The position numbers and the translations under genes are program-made. A stretch of DNA of 14,756 bases from Zeimonas sp044507525 (lineage in GTDB: Bacteria > Pseudomonadota > Gammaproteobacteria > Burkholderiales > Burkholderiaceae_E): assembly GCA_044507525.1 (NCBI GenBank), contig JBIQJM010000081.1, positions 1 through 14,756 of the forward strand, given 5' to 3'. Numbering within the stretch: the stretch's first letter is position 1; each line of letters opens with the position of its first letter. This document shows, piece by piece, positions 7,496-14,117 of this stretch. A model generated the notes under the pieces. That model did no database searches and was not told the origin of the DNA. It saw only the letters and a program-made list of their open reading frames with translations.

Positions 7496-7571
7496 TGGTA
7501 GGCCGTACTGGATTCGAACCAGTGACCAACGGATTAAAAGTCCGCTGCTCTACCAGCTGAGCTAACGGCCC
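7496..7571 (-). tRNA. tRNA-Lys (anticodon UUU)
   Basis: A complete 76-base cloverleaf with encoded CCA (7496-7498). The anticodon TTT lies at 7536-7538 in loop CTTTTAA with stem GCGGA/TCCGT. The D arm reads GCTCAGCTGGTAGAGC, and the T arm is ACTGG-TTCGAAT-CCAGT. The acceptor stem GGGCCGT pairs with ACGGCCT, giving six Watson-Crick pairs and a G1-U72 wobble, with discriminator A73. UUU reads both AAA and AAG. It has its own promoter in the end of the LysR gene and a terminator downstream. Confidence 0.97.
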
Positions 7572-7595
7572 ATCGCGAAAAGTGCGAAGCCTTCG

Positions 7596-7624
7596 ATTCT
7601 AAGATGTGCGTACCCCACCGTCAA
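7596..7624 (-). promoter_or_regulatory. Sigma70 promoter of tRNA-Lys
   Basis: On the minus strand TTGACG (7619-7624) is followed by exactly 17 bases and TAGAAT (7596-7601), each five of six to consensus. Initiation near 7589 would leave a 5' leader of about 18 bases before the tRNA. The whole promoter lies in the last codons of the LysR gene, and the LysR TAG stop is the first half of the -10 box. Confidence 0.75.
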
Positions 7625-8618
7625 ACGCCGCAGCGATTCCCGGGTCCTCGCCCCCGTGCGGCGCAGCCGCGACCGGCTGCGATGCCGTTTCGGTCGTGCC
7701 CGCGAGCGCTCTGCGCAGCATCTCGATGAACGCCGTCGTGCGCGTGGGGAGCAGGCGCCGGCCCGGCGTCACGCACCAGACGGTCATCGTCGGCAGGCAC
7801 CAGTCGGGAAGGACGCGCTCGAGCCTGCGCTGCGCGAGATAGGGTTGCGCGACGCGTGCCGACAGCGCCGCGATGCCCAGGCCGCGCAGCGCGAGCGCAG
7901 TCTGCAGGCCGATCGAGTTCGCGGCCAGCGGTCCGGTCGGAAGCCCTTCCCAGCGCTCGCCGTCGTGCTGCAGCACCCACGGGATCACGTCGCCGGTGCT
8001 CGAGATCAGGCCGAGTCCGGCGTGTCCGAGCAGCTGCCCCGGAGAGCCCGGCCGCCCGGCGCTCTCCAGGTACGCCGGGCTCGCGTAGAGGCCGTTCTCG
8101 AGATCGACCATGCGCCGGGCGACGAGCGTCGCATCGTCGGGCAACTGCGCGGCGACGCGCACCGCGACGTCGAAGCGCTCGGCGATCAGGTCGACGCGAC
8201 GCGCGGAGATGTCGATCTCGAGCCGCACCAGCGGATGCGCGGAAGCGAAGCCGAGGAGGAAGGGGACCAGCCCCATCTCCTCGAGGAAGCCCGTGGGCAT
8301 CGATACGCGCAGCCGTCCCTGGGGCGTTGCCTGGTGGTGCTGCGCGAGCGCGTTCGCAGCGTCCGTTTCCTCGGACAGGCGTTGCGCGTGCGCGAGCATG
8401 CGCTCGCCGAACTCGGTCAGCGACAGCCGGCGTGTCGTGCGGGTGAGCAGTCGCTCTCCGATCTTCGATTCGAGCCCGCTGATCCGGCGCGAGACCGTCG
8501 CCTTCGGAATCGCGTGTCGCTCGGCAGCCCGCGAGAAGCTGCCGGCCTCGACGACGCGGGCGAAGAGGACGAGGTCGTCGGGATCCAGGCTGCGGTCCGG
8601 CTCGGTCGTTCCAGGCAT
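7599..8618 (-). CDS. LysR-type transcriptional regulator
   Basis: A 339-residue DNA-binding regulator. The N-terminal winged helix-turn-helix covers about residues 13-72, with the standard SFSRAAERHAIPKATVSRRISGLE and the wing LLTRTTRRLSLTEFGE; a linker helix follows. The effector domain runs from about 100 to 305, beginning GRLRVSMP. The type resembles the CrgA/DhcR branch common in Burkholderiales. A tail of about 35 residues after the domain is rich in Ala and Gly and has no recognised role. The ATG at 8618 is the only start that keeps the first helix; a longer frame from 8705 adds an Arg/Pro-rich leader that does not look like protein. A TATGAT box lies six bases before the ATG and no ribosome site is present. 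No divergent target gene adjoins it, so its regulon cannot be inferred from position. It separates cpoB from tRNA-Lys. Confidence 0.9.
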   Translation of the reverse strand: MPGTTEPDRSLDPDDLVLFARVVEAGSFSRAAERHAIPKATVSRRISGLESKIGERLLTRTTRRLSLTEFGERMLAHAQRLSEETDAANALAQHHQATPQGRLRVSMPTGFLEEMGLVPFLLGFASAHPLVRLEIDISARRVDLIAERFDVAVRVAAQLPDDATLVARRMVDLENGLYASPAYLESAGRPGSPGQLLGHAGLGLISSTGDVIPWVLQHDGERWEGLPTGPLAANSIGLQTALALRGLGIAALSARVAQPYLAQRRLERVLPDWCLPTMTVWCVTPGRRLLPTRTTAFIEMLRRALAGTTETASQPVAAAPHGGEDPGIAAAFDGGVRTS

Positions 8619-8624
8619 GGATCG

Positions 8625-8630
8625 ATCATA
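8625..8630 (-). promoter_or_regulatory. Possible -10 box of the LysR gene
   Basis: TATGAT (five of six to TATAAT) on the minus strand ends six bases before the LysR ATG. No convincing -35 box is present. If used, transcription would begin at or beside the start codon, giving a leaderless message. Confidence 0.35.
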
Positions 8631-8729
8631 TCGGTCCGCCGGCCTTTCGCGCTGCCGGAATCCATGCGGGCGCGCCCGCCCGGGCCAGGCGCGCGGTCGG
8701 CGCAAGCCCGGGCCGGCGCAGGCCGGCGG

Positions 8730-9533
8730 TCAGCGCAGGCTGGCGATCTGCTCGCGGGCGCGCTGCGCCGCCTGGCTGTCGGGGTACCTGGCGACGACCT
8801 GCTCGAGCGTGGTGCGCGCGGTCTTGCGGTCGCCGCTCTCGGCTTGCGCGTAGCCGACGTTGAACAGCGCATCGGGCGCACGCGGGCTGTCGGGGTAGCG
8901 TGCGAGCAGGGCCTGCTGGCTCGCGATCGCCCCCTTGTAGTCCTTCAGCGCGAACTGGCTGCTGCCGAGCCAGAACAGCACGCCCGGCATGTACGGGCTG
9001 TCCGGGTACTGCGAGCGGAAGCTCTGGAACGCGGCGAGCGCGCCGCGGTAGTCGCCGGCGCGGAACATCTGCAGCGCGGCGTCGAAGGCGCGCTTCTCGC
9101 TCTGGTCGACGGTGACGGCGCGGCCGTCGATCTCGGCGGCGACCGGCTCGAACTTGCGGATCCGGTTGTCGACGGTGGCGAGCTGGTCGCCGAGCTGGCG
9201 TTGCGTGGTGGCGAGCTCGTGGCCTTGCACCTCGAGTTGCCCGCGCAGGCGTGCGACCTCCTGCCGCAGCGCCTCGAGCTGCGACTGCAGCTCGAGCTGG
9301 CCGCGCGCGGTCTGGTCGACGCGCGCGACGCGCGTGCCCAGCTCGTCGACTTCGCGGGTGAGCGCGTCGAGGCGCTGGTTCGTTTCCTGCTGCATCAGCT
9401 GCACGCGTCCGCGCAGGTCGAGGATCGCCTTGCGCGCCTCGTCGTCGGAGAACAGCTGCGCCTGCGCCGTCGGCAGCAGGCCCGACAGCGCGGCGAGCGA
9501 CGCGCCGACGACGACGAGCTTGCGCGCGTACAT
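8730..9533 (-). CDS. cpoB: Cell division coordinator CpoB (YbgF)
   Basis: A 267-residue periplasmic protein that, in Escherichia coli, links the Tol machine to peptidoglycan synthesis by PBP1B at the division site. A signal peptide (residues 1 to about 26, cleavage after AQA) is followed by a trimerising coiled coil of roughly 35-125, rich in Gln, Leu and Arg. A C-terminal domain of three TPR repeats (about 147-180, 184-217, 221-254) follows, with two Tol-Pal-type YPDSP signatures and a final YPDSQ. The ATG overlaps the pal stop as TGATG, so translation is probably coupled. It is the last gene of the Tol-Pal cluster. The 111-base spacer to LysR holds GC-rich palindromes but no clear terminator with a T run. 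Confidence 0.95.
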   Translation of the reverse strand: MYARKLVVVGASLAALSGLLPTAQAQLFSDDEARKAILDLRGRVQLMQQETNQRLDALTREVDELGTRVARVDQTARGQLELQSQLEALRQEVARLRGQLEVQGHELATTQRQLGDQLATVDNRIRKFEPVAAEIDGRAVTVDQSEKRAFDAALQMFRAGDYRGALAAFQSFRSQYPDSPYMPGVLFWLGSSQFALKDYKGAIASQQALLARYPDSPRAPDALFNVGYAQAESGDRKTARTTLEQVVARYPDSQAAQRAREQIASLR

Positions 9534-10084
9534 CAGGGGTAGACGAGGTCGGCGCGCCGGTTCTCGGCGAACGACGCCTCGTCGGTGCCGGTGGCGCGCG
9601 GGCGCTCCTCGCCGAAGCTCACCGCCTCCATCTGCGTGTCGGGCACGCCGAGCGTGGTCATCGCGCGGCGCACGGCCTCGGCGCGCTTCTGCCCGAGCGC
9701 GAGGTTGTATTCGCGGCTGCCCCGTTCGTCGGTGTTGCCCTGGATGACGACGCGTCGCGTCGGATTCGCCAGCAGGTAGCGCGAATGCGCCTCGACGGTG
9801 GGACGGAATTCGTCGCGCACGACGAAGCTGTCGAAGTCGAAGTAGATGCTGCGCCGGGCGAGCGGGCTCGCCGGGTCGTCGAGCGGATCCTTCTGCTCGA
9901 TCTGCACCGGCTGGACGGCGCGTCCGTCGGCACCGAGCCCCGCGGCGCCCTGTCCCGCGGCATCGCGGCTCTCGATCGGTGCCGCGTCCTGCGACGCCTG
10001 ATCGTCCAGCTTGACGCCCGTGCCGCAGGCGGCCAACAGGATTGCGGTCGCCGCCACCACTGCCAATCGGATCATCGATTTCAT
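9533..10084 (-). CDS. pal: Peptidoglycan-associated lipoprotein Pal
   Basis: A 183-residue outer-membrane lipoprotein that holds the outer membrane to peptidoglycan and is moved to the septum by Tol. The signal peptide ends in the lipobox LAAC with Cys20 as the lipidated residue. Gly at +2 rather than Asp predicts outer-membrane sorting. A flexible Gly/Ala/Gln-rich linker (about 21-75) precedes an OmpA-like domain (about 78-183) with YFDFDS and the peptidoglycan-binding helix region GNTDERGSREYNLALGQKRA, including Asp119 and Arg134. The ATG has a good ribosome site, GGGGAG, four bases upstream. It lies 65 bases after tolB and overlaps cpoB as TGATG. Confidence 0.97.
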   Translation of the reverse strand: MKSMIRLAVVAATAILLAACGTGVKLDDQASQDAAPIESRDAAGQGAAGLGADGRAVQPVQIEQKDPLDDPASPLARRSIYFDFDSFVVRDEFRPTVEAHSRYLLANPTRRVVIQGNTDERGSREYNLALGQKRAEAVRRAMTTLGVPDTQMEAVSFGEERPRATGTDEASFAENRRADLVYP

Positions 10085-10149
10085 GTTGCTCCCCGAGTTC
10101 GTCCGGTATTCATGCGAAAGAAAGAAGCGGATCGGTCAACGACGGCCGA

Positions 10150-11418
10150 TCACTTCGGAAAAGGGCCCCAGGTGGGTTCGCGGATGTCGCCGGCAGAGGA
10201 GGTGAGTCTCTGCCGCACCCGGGCGTCCACGGTGACGGCGACCAGCGAATCGCGGCCGTCGGCGTGCGTGGCGAACATCACCCACCGGCTGTTGGGCGCG
10301 AAGCTGGGCGACTCCTCGTTGCCGGTCTCCGACAGCACGGTTTCCTGCCCGCTGCCCTCGACGTCGCGCACGACGACCAGGAAGCGCCCGTCGCGACGCG
10401 TCACGTAGGCGAGCAGCCGGCCGTCGGGGCTGATGCGCGGGCTCACGTTGTACGACGACCCGAAGGTCACGCGCGTCGGCGCAGCGCCGTCGAGCGGCAT
10501 CCGGTAGATTTGCGGCGAGCCTCCGCGATCGGAGGTGAAGAAGAGCGATCGTCCGTCGGGCGTGAACGCGGGCTCGGTATCGATGCCCGGGGAGCTCGTG
10601 AGCCGTCGCGGCGTGCCGCTGCCGTCGGCGTCGATCAGGTAGACCTGCGACAGCCCGTCGCGCGTGAGCGCCACGGCGAGCTTGCGCCCGTCGGGCGACC
10701 ACGCCGGCGCGCTGTTGCTTCCCTTGAAGTTCGCCACGGGCGTGCGCTGCCCGGTGGCGAGCGTGTGCACGTAGACGACCGGCTTGCGGCTCTCGAAGGA
10801 GACGTACGCGAGGCGCGTGCCGTCGGGCGACCACGACGGCGAGATGATCGGCTCGGGCGAGGTGAGCGGAGAGACGACGTTCTCCCCGTCCCAGTCGGCG
10901 ATGTTCAGCCGGTAGCGCGCACCCTGCTTCGAGACGAAGGCGATGCGCGTCGAGAAGATGCCCTTCTCGCCGGTGATGCGCTCGAACACCCAGTCGGCGA
11001 CGCGATGCCCGCCGAAGCGCAGATCGTTCTCGGTCACGACGAGCGACTCGCCGCCGAGCACCGTCTGGCGCACCGCGTCGGCGAGCCGATAGCGGATGTC
11101 GTAGCGACCGTCGGGCAGCCGGGAGACGGAGCCGCCCAGCACGGCATCGGCTCCGCGCGAACGCATCGCCGCGTAGTCGGGCGCCGACGATTCGGAGAGC
11201 GCGGCTCCGGGATCGATGACGCGGAACGAACCGCTGCGCGCGAGGTCGCTGCGAACGACGTCGGCGATCTGCTGCGGTGCGCGGCCGTCGGTGACGAAAT
11301 CGGCGATCGCGATCGGAAATTGCGTCGCGCCGACACCGGAGACATCGAGGCGCATCTGCGATTGTGCGGCGGTGGGAAGGGTGAAAGCGACGATCGCCGC
11401 CAGAAGCAGTTGCCTCAT
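10150..11418 (-). CDS. tolB: Tol-Pal system protein TolB
   Basis: A 422-residue periplasmic protein that binds Pal and, through its mature N-terminus, TolA; it frees Pal for recruitment at the septum. A signal peptide (about 1-20, cleavage near AQS) is followed by the alpha/beta N-terminal domain to about 165. Then comes a six-bladed beta-propeller of PD40/WD40-like repeats, with (S/T)PDG or related marks at about 197, 241, 286, 330 and 373, and a closing EPTWGPF. Length is normal for the family. AGGGAG lies six bases before the ATG. A consensus -10 box is found in the 94-base gap to tolA, so tolB-pal-cpoB may also be transcribed separately, as is known for the E. coli cluster. Confidence 0.97.
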   Translation of the reverse strand: MRQLLLAAIVAFTLPTAAQSQMRLDVSGVGATQFPIAIADFVTDGRAPQQIADVVRSDLARSGSFRVIDPGAALSESSAPDYAAMRSRGADAVLGGSVSRLPDGRYDIRYRLADAVRQTVLGGESLVVTENDLRFGGHRVADWVFERITGEKGIFSTRIAFVSKQGARYRLNIADWDGENVVSPLTSPEPIISPSWSPDGTRLAYVSFESRKPVVYVHTLATGQRTPVANFKGSNSAPAWSPDGRKLAVALTRDGLSQVYLIDADGSGTPRRLTSSPGIDTEPAFTPDGRSLFFTSDRGGSPQIYRMPLDGAAPTRVTFGSSYNVSPRISPDGRLLAYVTRRDGRFLVVVRDVEGSGQETVLSETGNEESPSFAPNSRWVMFATHADGRDSLVAVTVDARVRQRLTSSAGDIREPTWGPFPK

Positions 11419-11444
11419 GTAGCTCCCTCGAAGCGCGACGCACG

Positions 11445-11450
11445 ATTATA
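11445..11450 (-). promoter_or_regulatory. Probable -10 box for tolB-pal-cpoB
   Basis: A perfect TATAAT on the minus strand in an otherwise very GC-rich gap, 26 bases before the tolB ATG. No good -35 box sits at 16-18 bases. A short inverted repeat, GCCGGG/CCCGGC (about 11454-11473), lies in the -35 region and could be an attenuator stem or an activator site. Confidence 0.5.
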
Positions 11451-11512
11451 GCGAGCCGGGTTCGACCCCCCGGCGAACGTCGCATGCAAGCCGAATGGCG
11501 TGAAACGCTGCA

Positions 11513-12967
11513 CTAGCGATCGTCTTTCGGACCGCGCGTGATCTCGAGTTCCGACGGACAGCTGCCGTCGGCCTGTCGCGGCAGCGGGTCGGTGCGCTCG
11601 ATCCCGCGCTGGGCCGCGGCGTCCCACGTGGGAACGCCGCTCGAGCGGCGCAACTGCACCGAACGGATGCTGCAGTCGGGCGCCACCGACACCTGGAATA
11701 CCGCCTTCGGGTTGCCGACCAGATCGGGCGGCAGCGCGTAGATCGTGTTCGAGCGGATCAGACCCGACAGTCGCGCCGCATAGCCCGAGTCGATGCCGCT
11801 GCCGGCGCTGCCCTGCGTGCCGGTGGCGGAGCCCAGGCGCGCGACGTCGCCCGAGCCGGCCTGCGCGCGCAGGCCCTCGAGGTATTTCGCGCGCTGCTTC
11901 TCGTCGCGCTCGCGTCTCGCCTGCTCCTCCGCCTCGCGCTTGGCCTTCGCCTCGGCCTCGCGTTTCGCCTTCGCCTCGGCCTCGCGTTTGGCCTTCGCTT
12001 CGGCTTCCTGCTTCGCCTTCGCCTCCGCTTCGCGCCGAGCCTTCTCTTCGGCTTCCTGCTTCGCTTTCGCTTCGGCTTCGCGCCGGGCCTTCTCCTCGGC
12101 TTCCTGCTTCGCCTTCGCTTCGGCCTCGCGCCTGGCCTTCGCCTCGGCTTCGCGCTTCGCCTTTGCCTCGGCTTCNNNNNNNNNNNNNNNNNNNNNNNNN
12201 NNNNNNNNNNNNNNNNNNNNNNNNNNNNNNNNNNNNNNNNNNNNNNNNNNNNNNNNNNNNNNNNNNNNNNNNNNNGCCTCGGCTTCGCGCTTCGCCTTTG
12301 CCTCGGCTTCCTCTTTCGCGCGCGCCGTCTCGGCTTCGCGCCTGGCCTGCTCCTCGGCTTCCTGCCGCGCCTTCTCCTCGGCCTGGCGTTTCGCCTGCGC
12401 TTCGCGCCGGGCCCTTTCCTCGGCCTCGAGGCGCGCTTTCTCCTCGGCCTGAAGCCGCGCCTTCTCTTCGGCCTCCTGGCGCGCCTTCTCCTCGGCCTGC
12501 CGGCGCGCCTCCAGGCGTCGGCGCTCGTCCTCGGCGCGCCGCTCGGCTTCCTCGCGCGCCTTGCGCTCCTGTTCGAGGACGATGTCGGGCTTGGACGGCG
12601 GCTTCGGCTCGGGCTGCGCCTGTGCCAGCGGAGGAGGCACCGGCTCCGGCGGCGCGGCTTTCGGCGCCTCGGGCTTGGACGGCGGCTTGGGCTCGACCCT
12701 GGGCTCGACCTTCTGCGGCTTCGACGGCGCTTCGGCCTGCGGGGGCGGATCCCACAACTCGGCCGCCACGCCCTCGGGGGCACTCGTCTGCCACCGGATG
12801 CCGACGAACAGCATCGCGATCAGCAGGCCGTGCATCAGCAGCGCGAGTCCGAACGCGCGCAGCCGCCCCTTCGGCTTCGGCGGCCGGCGCACGACGCTCG
12901 CGCCGCTCGAGCGCGGCATCGCGTCGTCGGCCGGGACGCCCCTGCGGTCGCGATGCGGGTCGACCAT
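11513..12967 (-). CDS. tolA: Cell envelope integrity protein TolA (contains assembly gap)
   Basis: The inner-membrane protein that reaches across the periplasm to TolB and Pal. Domain I has a cytoplasmic N-terminus and one membrane segment (about 37-58) with His46, the conserved His of the TolQ-contact motif. A Pro/Lys-rich stretch (about 75-128) leads into a long Ala/Glu/Lys/Arg helix (about 129-352) built on an eight-residue repeat. Domain III (about 395-484) is the TonB-like fold, with SNTIYALPPDLVGNP and two cysteines, Cys432 and Cys470, placed like the disulfide pair of E. coli TolA. The frame is interrupted by 100 N at 12176-12275, and the flanks are read in the same frame. Nominal length is 484 codons; if the identical 35-base flanks are one sequence, it is 439. 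The ATG is five bases after tolR and lacks a clear ribosome site; ATG at 12919 is an alternative. Confidence 0.93.
   Translation of the reverse strand: MVDPHRDRRGVPADDAMPRSSGASVVRRPPKPKGRLRAFGLALLMHGLLIAMLFVGIRWQTSAPEGVAAELWDPPPQAEAPSKPQKVEPRVEPKPPSKPEAPKAAPPEPVPPPLAQAQPEPKPPSKPDIVLEQERKAREEAERRAEDERRRLEARRQAEEKARQEAEEKARLQAEEKARLEAEERARREAQAKRQAEEKARQEAEEQARREAETARAKEEAEAKAKREAEXXXXXXXXXXXXXXXXXXXXXXXXXXXXXXXXXXEAEAKAKREAEAKARREAEAKAKQEAEEKARREAEAKAKQEAEEKARREAEAKAKQEAEAKAKREAEAKAKREAEAKAKREAEEQARRERDEKQRAKYLEGLRAQAGSGDVARLGSATGTQGSAGSGIDSGYAARLSGLIRSNTIYALPPDLVGNPKAVFQVSVAPDCSIRSVQLRRSSGVPTWDAAAQRGIERTDPLPRQADGSCPSELEITRGPKDDR
11912..12330 (-). repeat. Tandem 24-base repeat in tolA domain II
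   Basis: A 24-base unit encodes variants of the octapeptide AEAKAKRE, including AEAKARRE, AEAKAKQE and AEEKARRE. About eleven units are visible on the 3' side of the gap and about two on the 5' side. AEAKAKQE and AEEKARRE alternate in part, giving a 48-base higher-order period. This is coding repeat for a rigid helix, and it explains why the assembly broke here. Confidence 0.9.
12176..12275. other. Assembly gap (100 N)
   Basis: Exactly 100 N, the usual placeholder for a gap of unknown size. The 35 bases before it (12141-12175) and the 35 after it (12276-12310) are identical, so the two contigs may simply overlap. Confidence 0.99.
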
Positions 12968-12972
12968 GCGCG

Positions 12973-13410
12973 TCAGTTCGCCGGCTTGACCATCAGGGCG
13001 ATGCGTTCGATGTCCATCCGGCGCAGCTCGCTCATCACGTCGATGACGACTTCGTACTTCACCGCGCGGTCTCCGCTGATGACGACCGCCATCTGCCCGG
13101 CGTCCCCGCGGATCTGTTCGATCGCGCCGCGCAGGTCCCCGCGCGCGATGCGGCGCTCCGAAGGATCGCCGGTGTTGACGCCGCGCACGCGCAATTCGCC
13201 GTCGGCACGTACCTGCACCTCGATGTACCGGTCGGGCTGCGCGCTGCTGCGCCCGGCGCTCGGCAGGTCGATCGTCCCCGGCGGCAGCAGCGGGGCCGTC
13301 ACCATGAAGATCACGAGCAGCACGAGCATCACGTCGATGTACGGGACGACGTTGATCTCGCTGACCATGCGGCGGCTGCGGCCGCGCAGCGCGGGTCCGG
13401 TACTCGGCAT
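12973..13410 (-). CDS. tolR: Tol-Pal system protein TolR
   Basis: A 145-residue ExbD/TolR-family protein of the inner membrane that, with TolQ, turns proton flow into movement of TolA. A short cytoplasmic N-terminus is followed by one membrane helix (about 22-42) with the essential Asp26 in VVPYIDVMLVLLVIFM. A periplasmic domain of about 100 residues follows. The ATG at 13410 lies two bases after the tolQ stop and fits the family length. The same frame is open further upstream, but that part lies inside tolQ and is not TolR-like. Confidence 0.96.
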   Translation of the reverse strand: MPSTGPALRGRSRRMVSEINVVPYIDVMLVLLVIFMVTAPLLPPGTIDLPSAGRSSAQPDRYIEVQVRADGELRVRGVNTGDPSERRIARGDLRGAIEQIRGDAGQMAVVISGDRAVKYEVVIDVMSELRRMDIERIALMVKPAN

Positions 13411-13412
13411 CG

Positions 13413-14084
13413 CTATCTCGCCTGCCGGTGCAGGATGTTGGAGAACTCCTCGATGAAGCTGTCGAAGCGCGTCGACAGGCGATCGAGGTCGTAGGCGTAG
13501 CGGTTGTACGCGACGACTGCGGGGATCGCGGCGAACAGGCCGATCGCGGTGGCGACGAGCGCCTCGGCGATGCCGGGCGCCACCGCGGCGAGCGTCGCCT
13601 GGTGTACGTTCGCCAGGCCGCGGAAGGAATTCATGATTCCCCAGACGGTGCCGAACAGCCCGATGTACGGGCTGACCGAACCGGCCGACGCGAGGAAGGC
13701 GAGGTTCGATTCGAGCGCGTCCATCTCGCGCTGGTACGCGGCGCGCATCGCGCGGCGCGAGCCGTCGAGCATCGCGTTGACCTCGCCGGGCTTCTGCTGG
13801 CGCGTCTTCAGGAACTCGCTCATCCCCGACTCGAAGATGCGCGCGAGCGGCCCGTGGTCGGAGCGCCCGGTGCGGATCTCCTCGTACAGCATGCCGAGAT
13901 CGCGGTCCTTCCAGAACTCCGACTCGAAGTCGTCGGTGGCGCGCTGCGCCGCGCGGATCGCGAAGCCCTTGCGGAAGATCACCGTCCACGAACCGAGCGA
14001 GATCAGCAGCAGCAGCGCCATGACGAACTGCACCAGCAGGCTCGCCTGCAGGACGAGCGTGACGATCGACAGTTCGCTGTTCAT
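13413..14084 (-). CDS. tolQ: Tol-Pal system protein TolQ
   Basis: A 223-residue MotA/TolQ/ExbB-family protein with three membrane helices (about 13-36, 128-152, 168-193) and a large cytoplasmic loop between the first two. The conserved pore threonines are visible: Thr146 in GLFGTVWGI and Thr179 in EALVATAIGL. TolQ forms the pentameric channel around TolR. Length matches the family (about 220-230). It follows ybgC by 33 bases and precedes tolR by two, so the genes are certainly co-transcribed. Confidence 0.97.
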   Translation of the reverse strand: MNSELSIVTLVLQASLLVQFVMALLLLISLGSWTVIFRKGFAIRAAQRATDDFESEFWKDRDLGMLYEEIRTGRSDHGPLARIFESGMSEFLKTRQQKPGEVNAMLDGSRRAMRAAYQREMDALESNLAFLASAGSVSPYIGLFGTVWGIMNSFRGLANVHQATLAAVAPGIAEALVATAIGLFAAIPAVVAYNRYAYDLDRLSTRFDSFIEEFSNILHRQAR

Positions 14085-14117
14085 CGTGGCTTCATCGCGA
14101 TCGGAATCGGGTCGGCA

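Noticed and set aside
7441..7571. tRNA-Lys as an integration (att) site
   Set aside because: No second copy of the tRNA 3' end and no integrase or foreign-looking genes are seen in the window.
8666..8679. Palindrome GCGGGCGCGCCCGC after cpoB as a terminator or operator
   Set aside because: It is perfect, but no T run follows on either strand and such palindromes are expected in sequence this GC-rich.
8619..8705. Upstream extension of the LysR protein to 8705
   Set aside because: The added 29 residues are Arg/Pro-rich, precede the normal LysR start, and would cover the likely -10 box.
10102..10139. TTGACC before pal as a promoter
   Set aside because: No acceptable -10 box lies at 16-18 bases; the nearest AT-rich hexamers are poor and badly spaced.
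11793..12452. Plus-strand repeat frame (FAFASAS type) or a CRISPR-like array at 11912-12330
   Set aside because: The periodicity is fully explained by the octapeptide repeat of TolA on the minus strand. There are no unique spacers between repeats.
13411..13989. Upstream extension of the tolR frame
   Set aside because: It lies inside tolQ in another frame and encodes an Arg/Ala-rich string unlike TolR.
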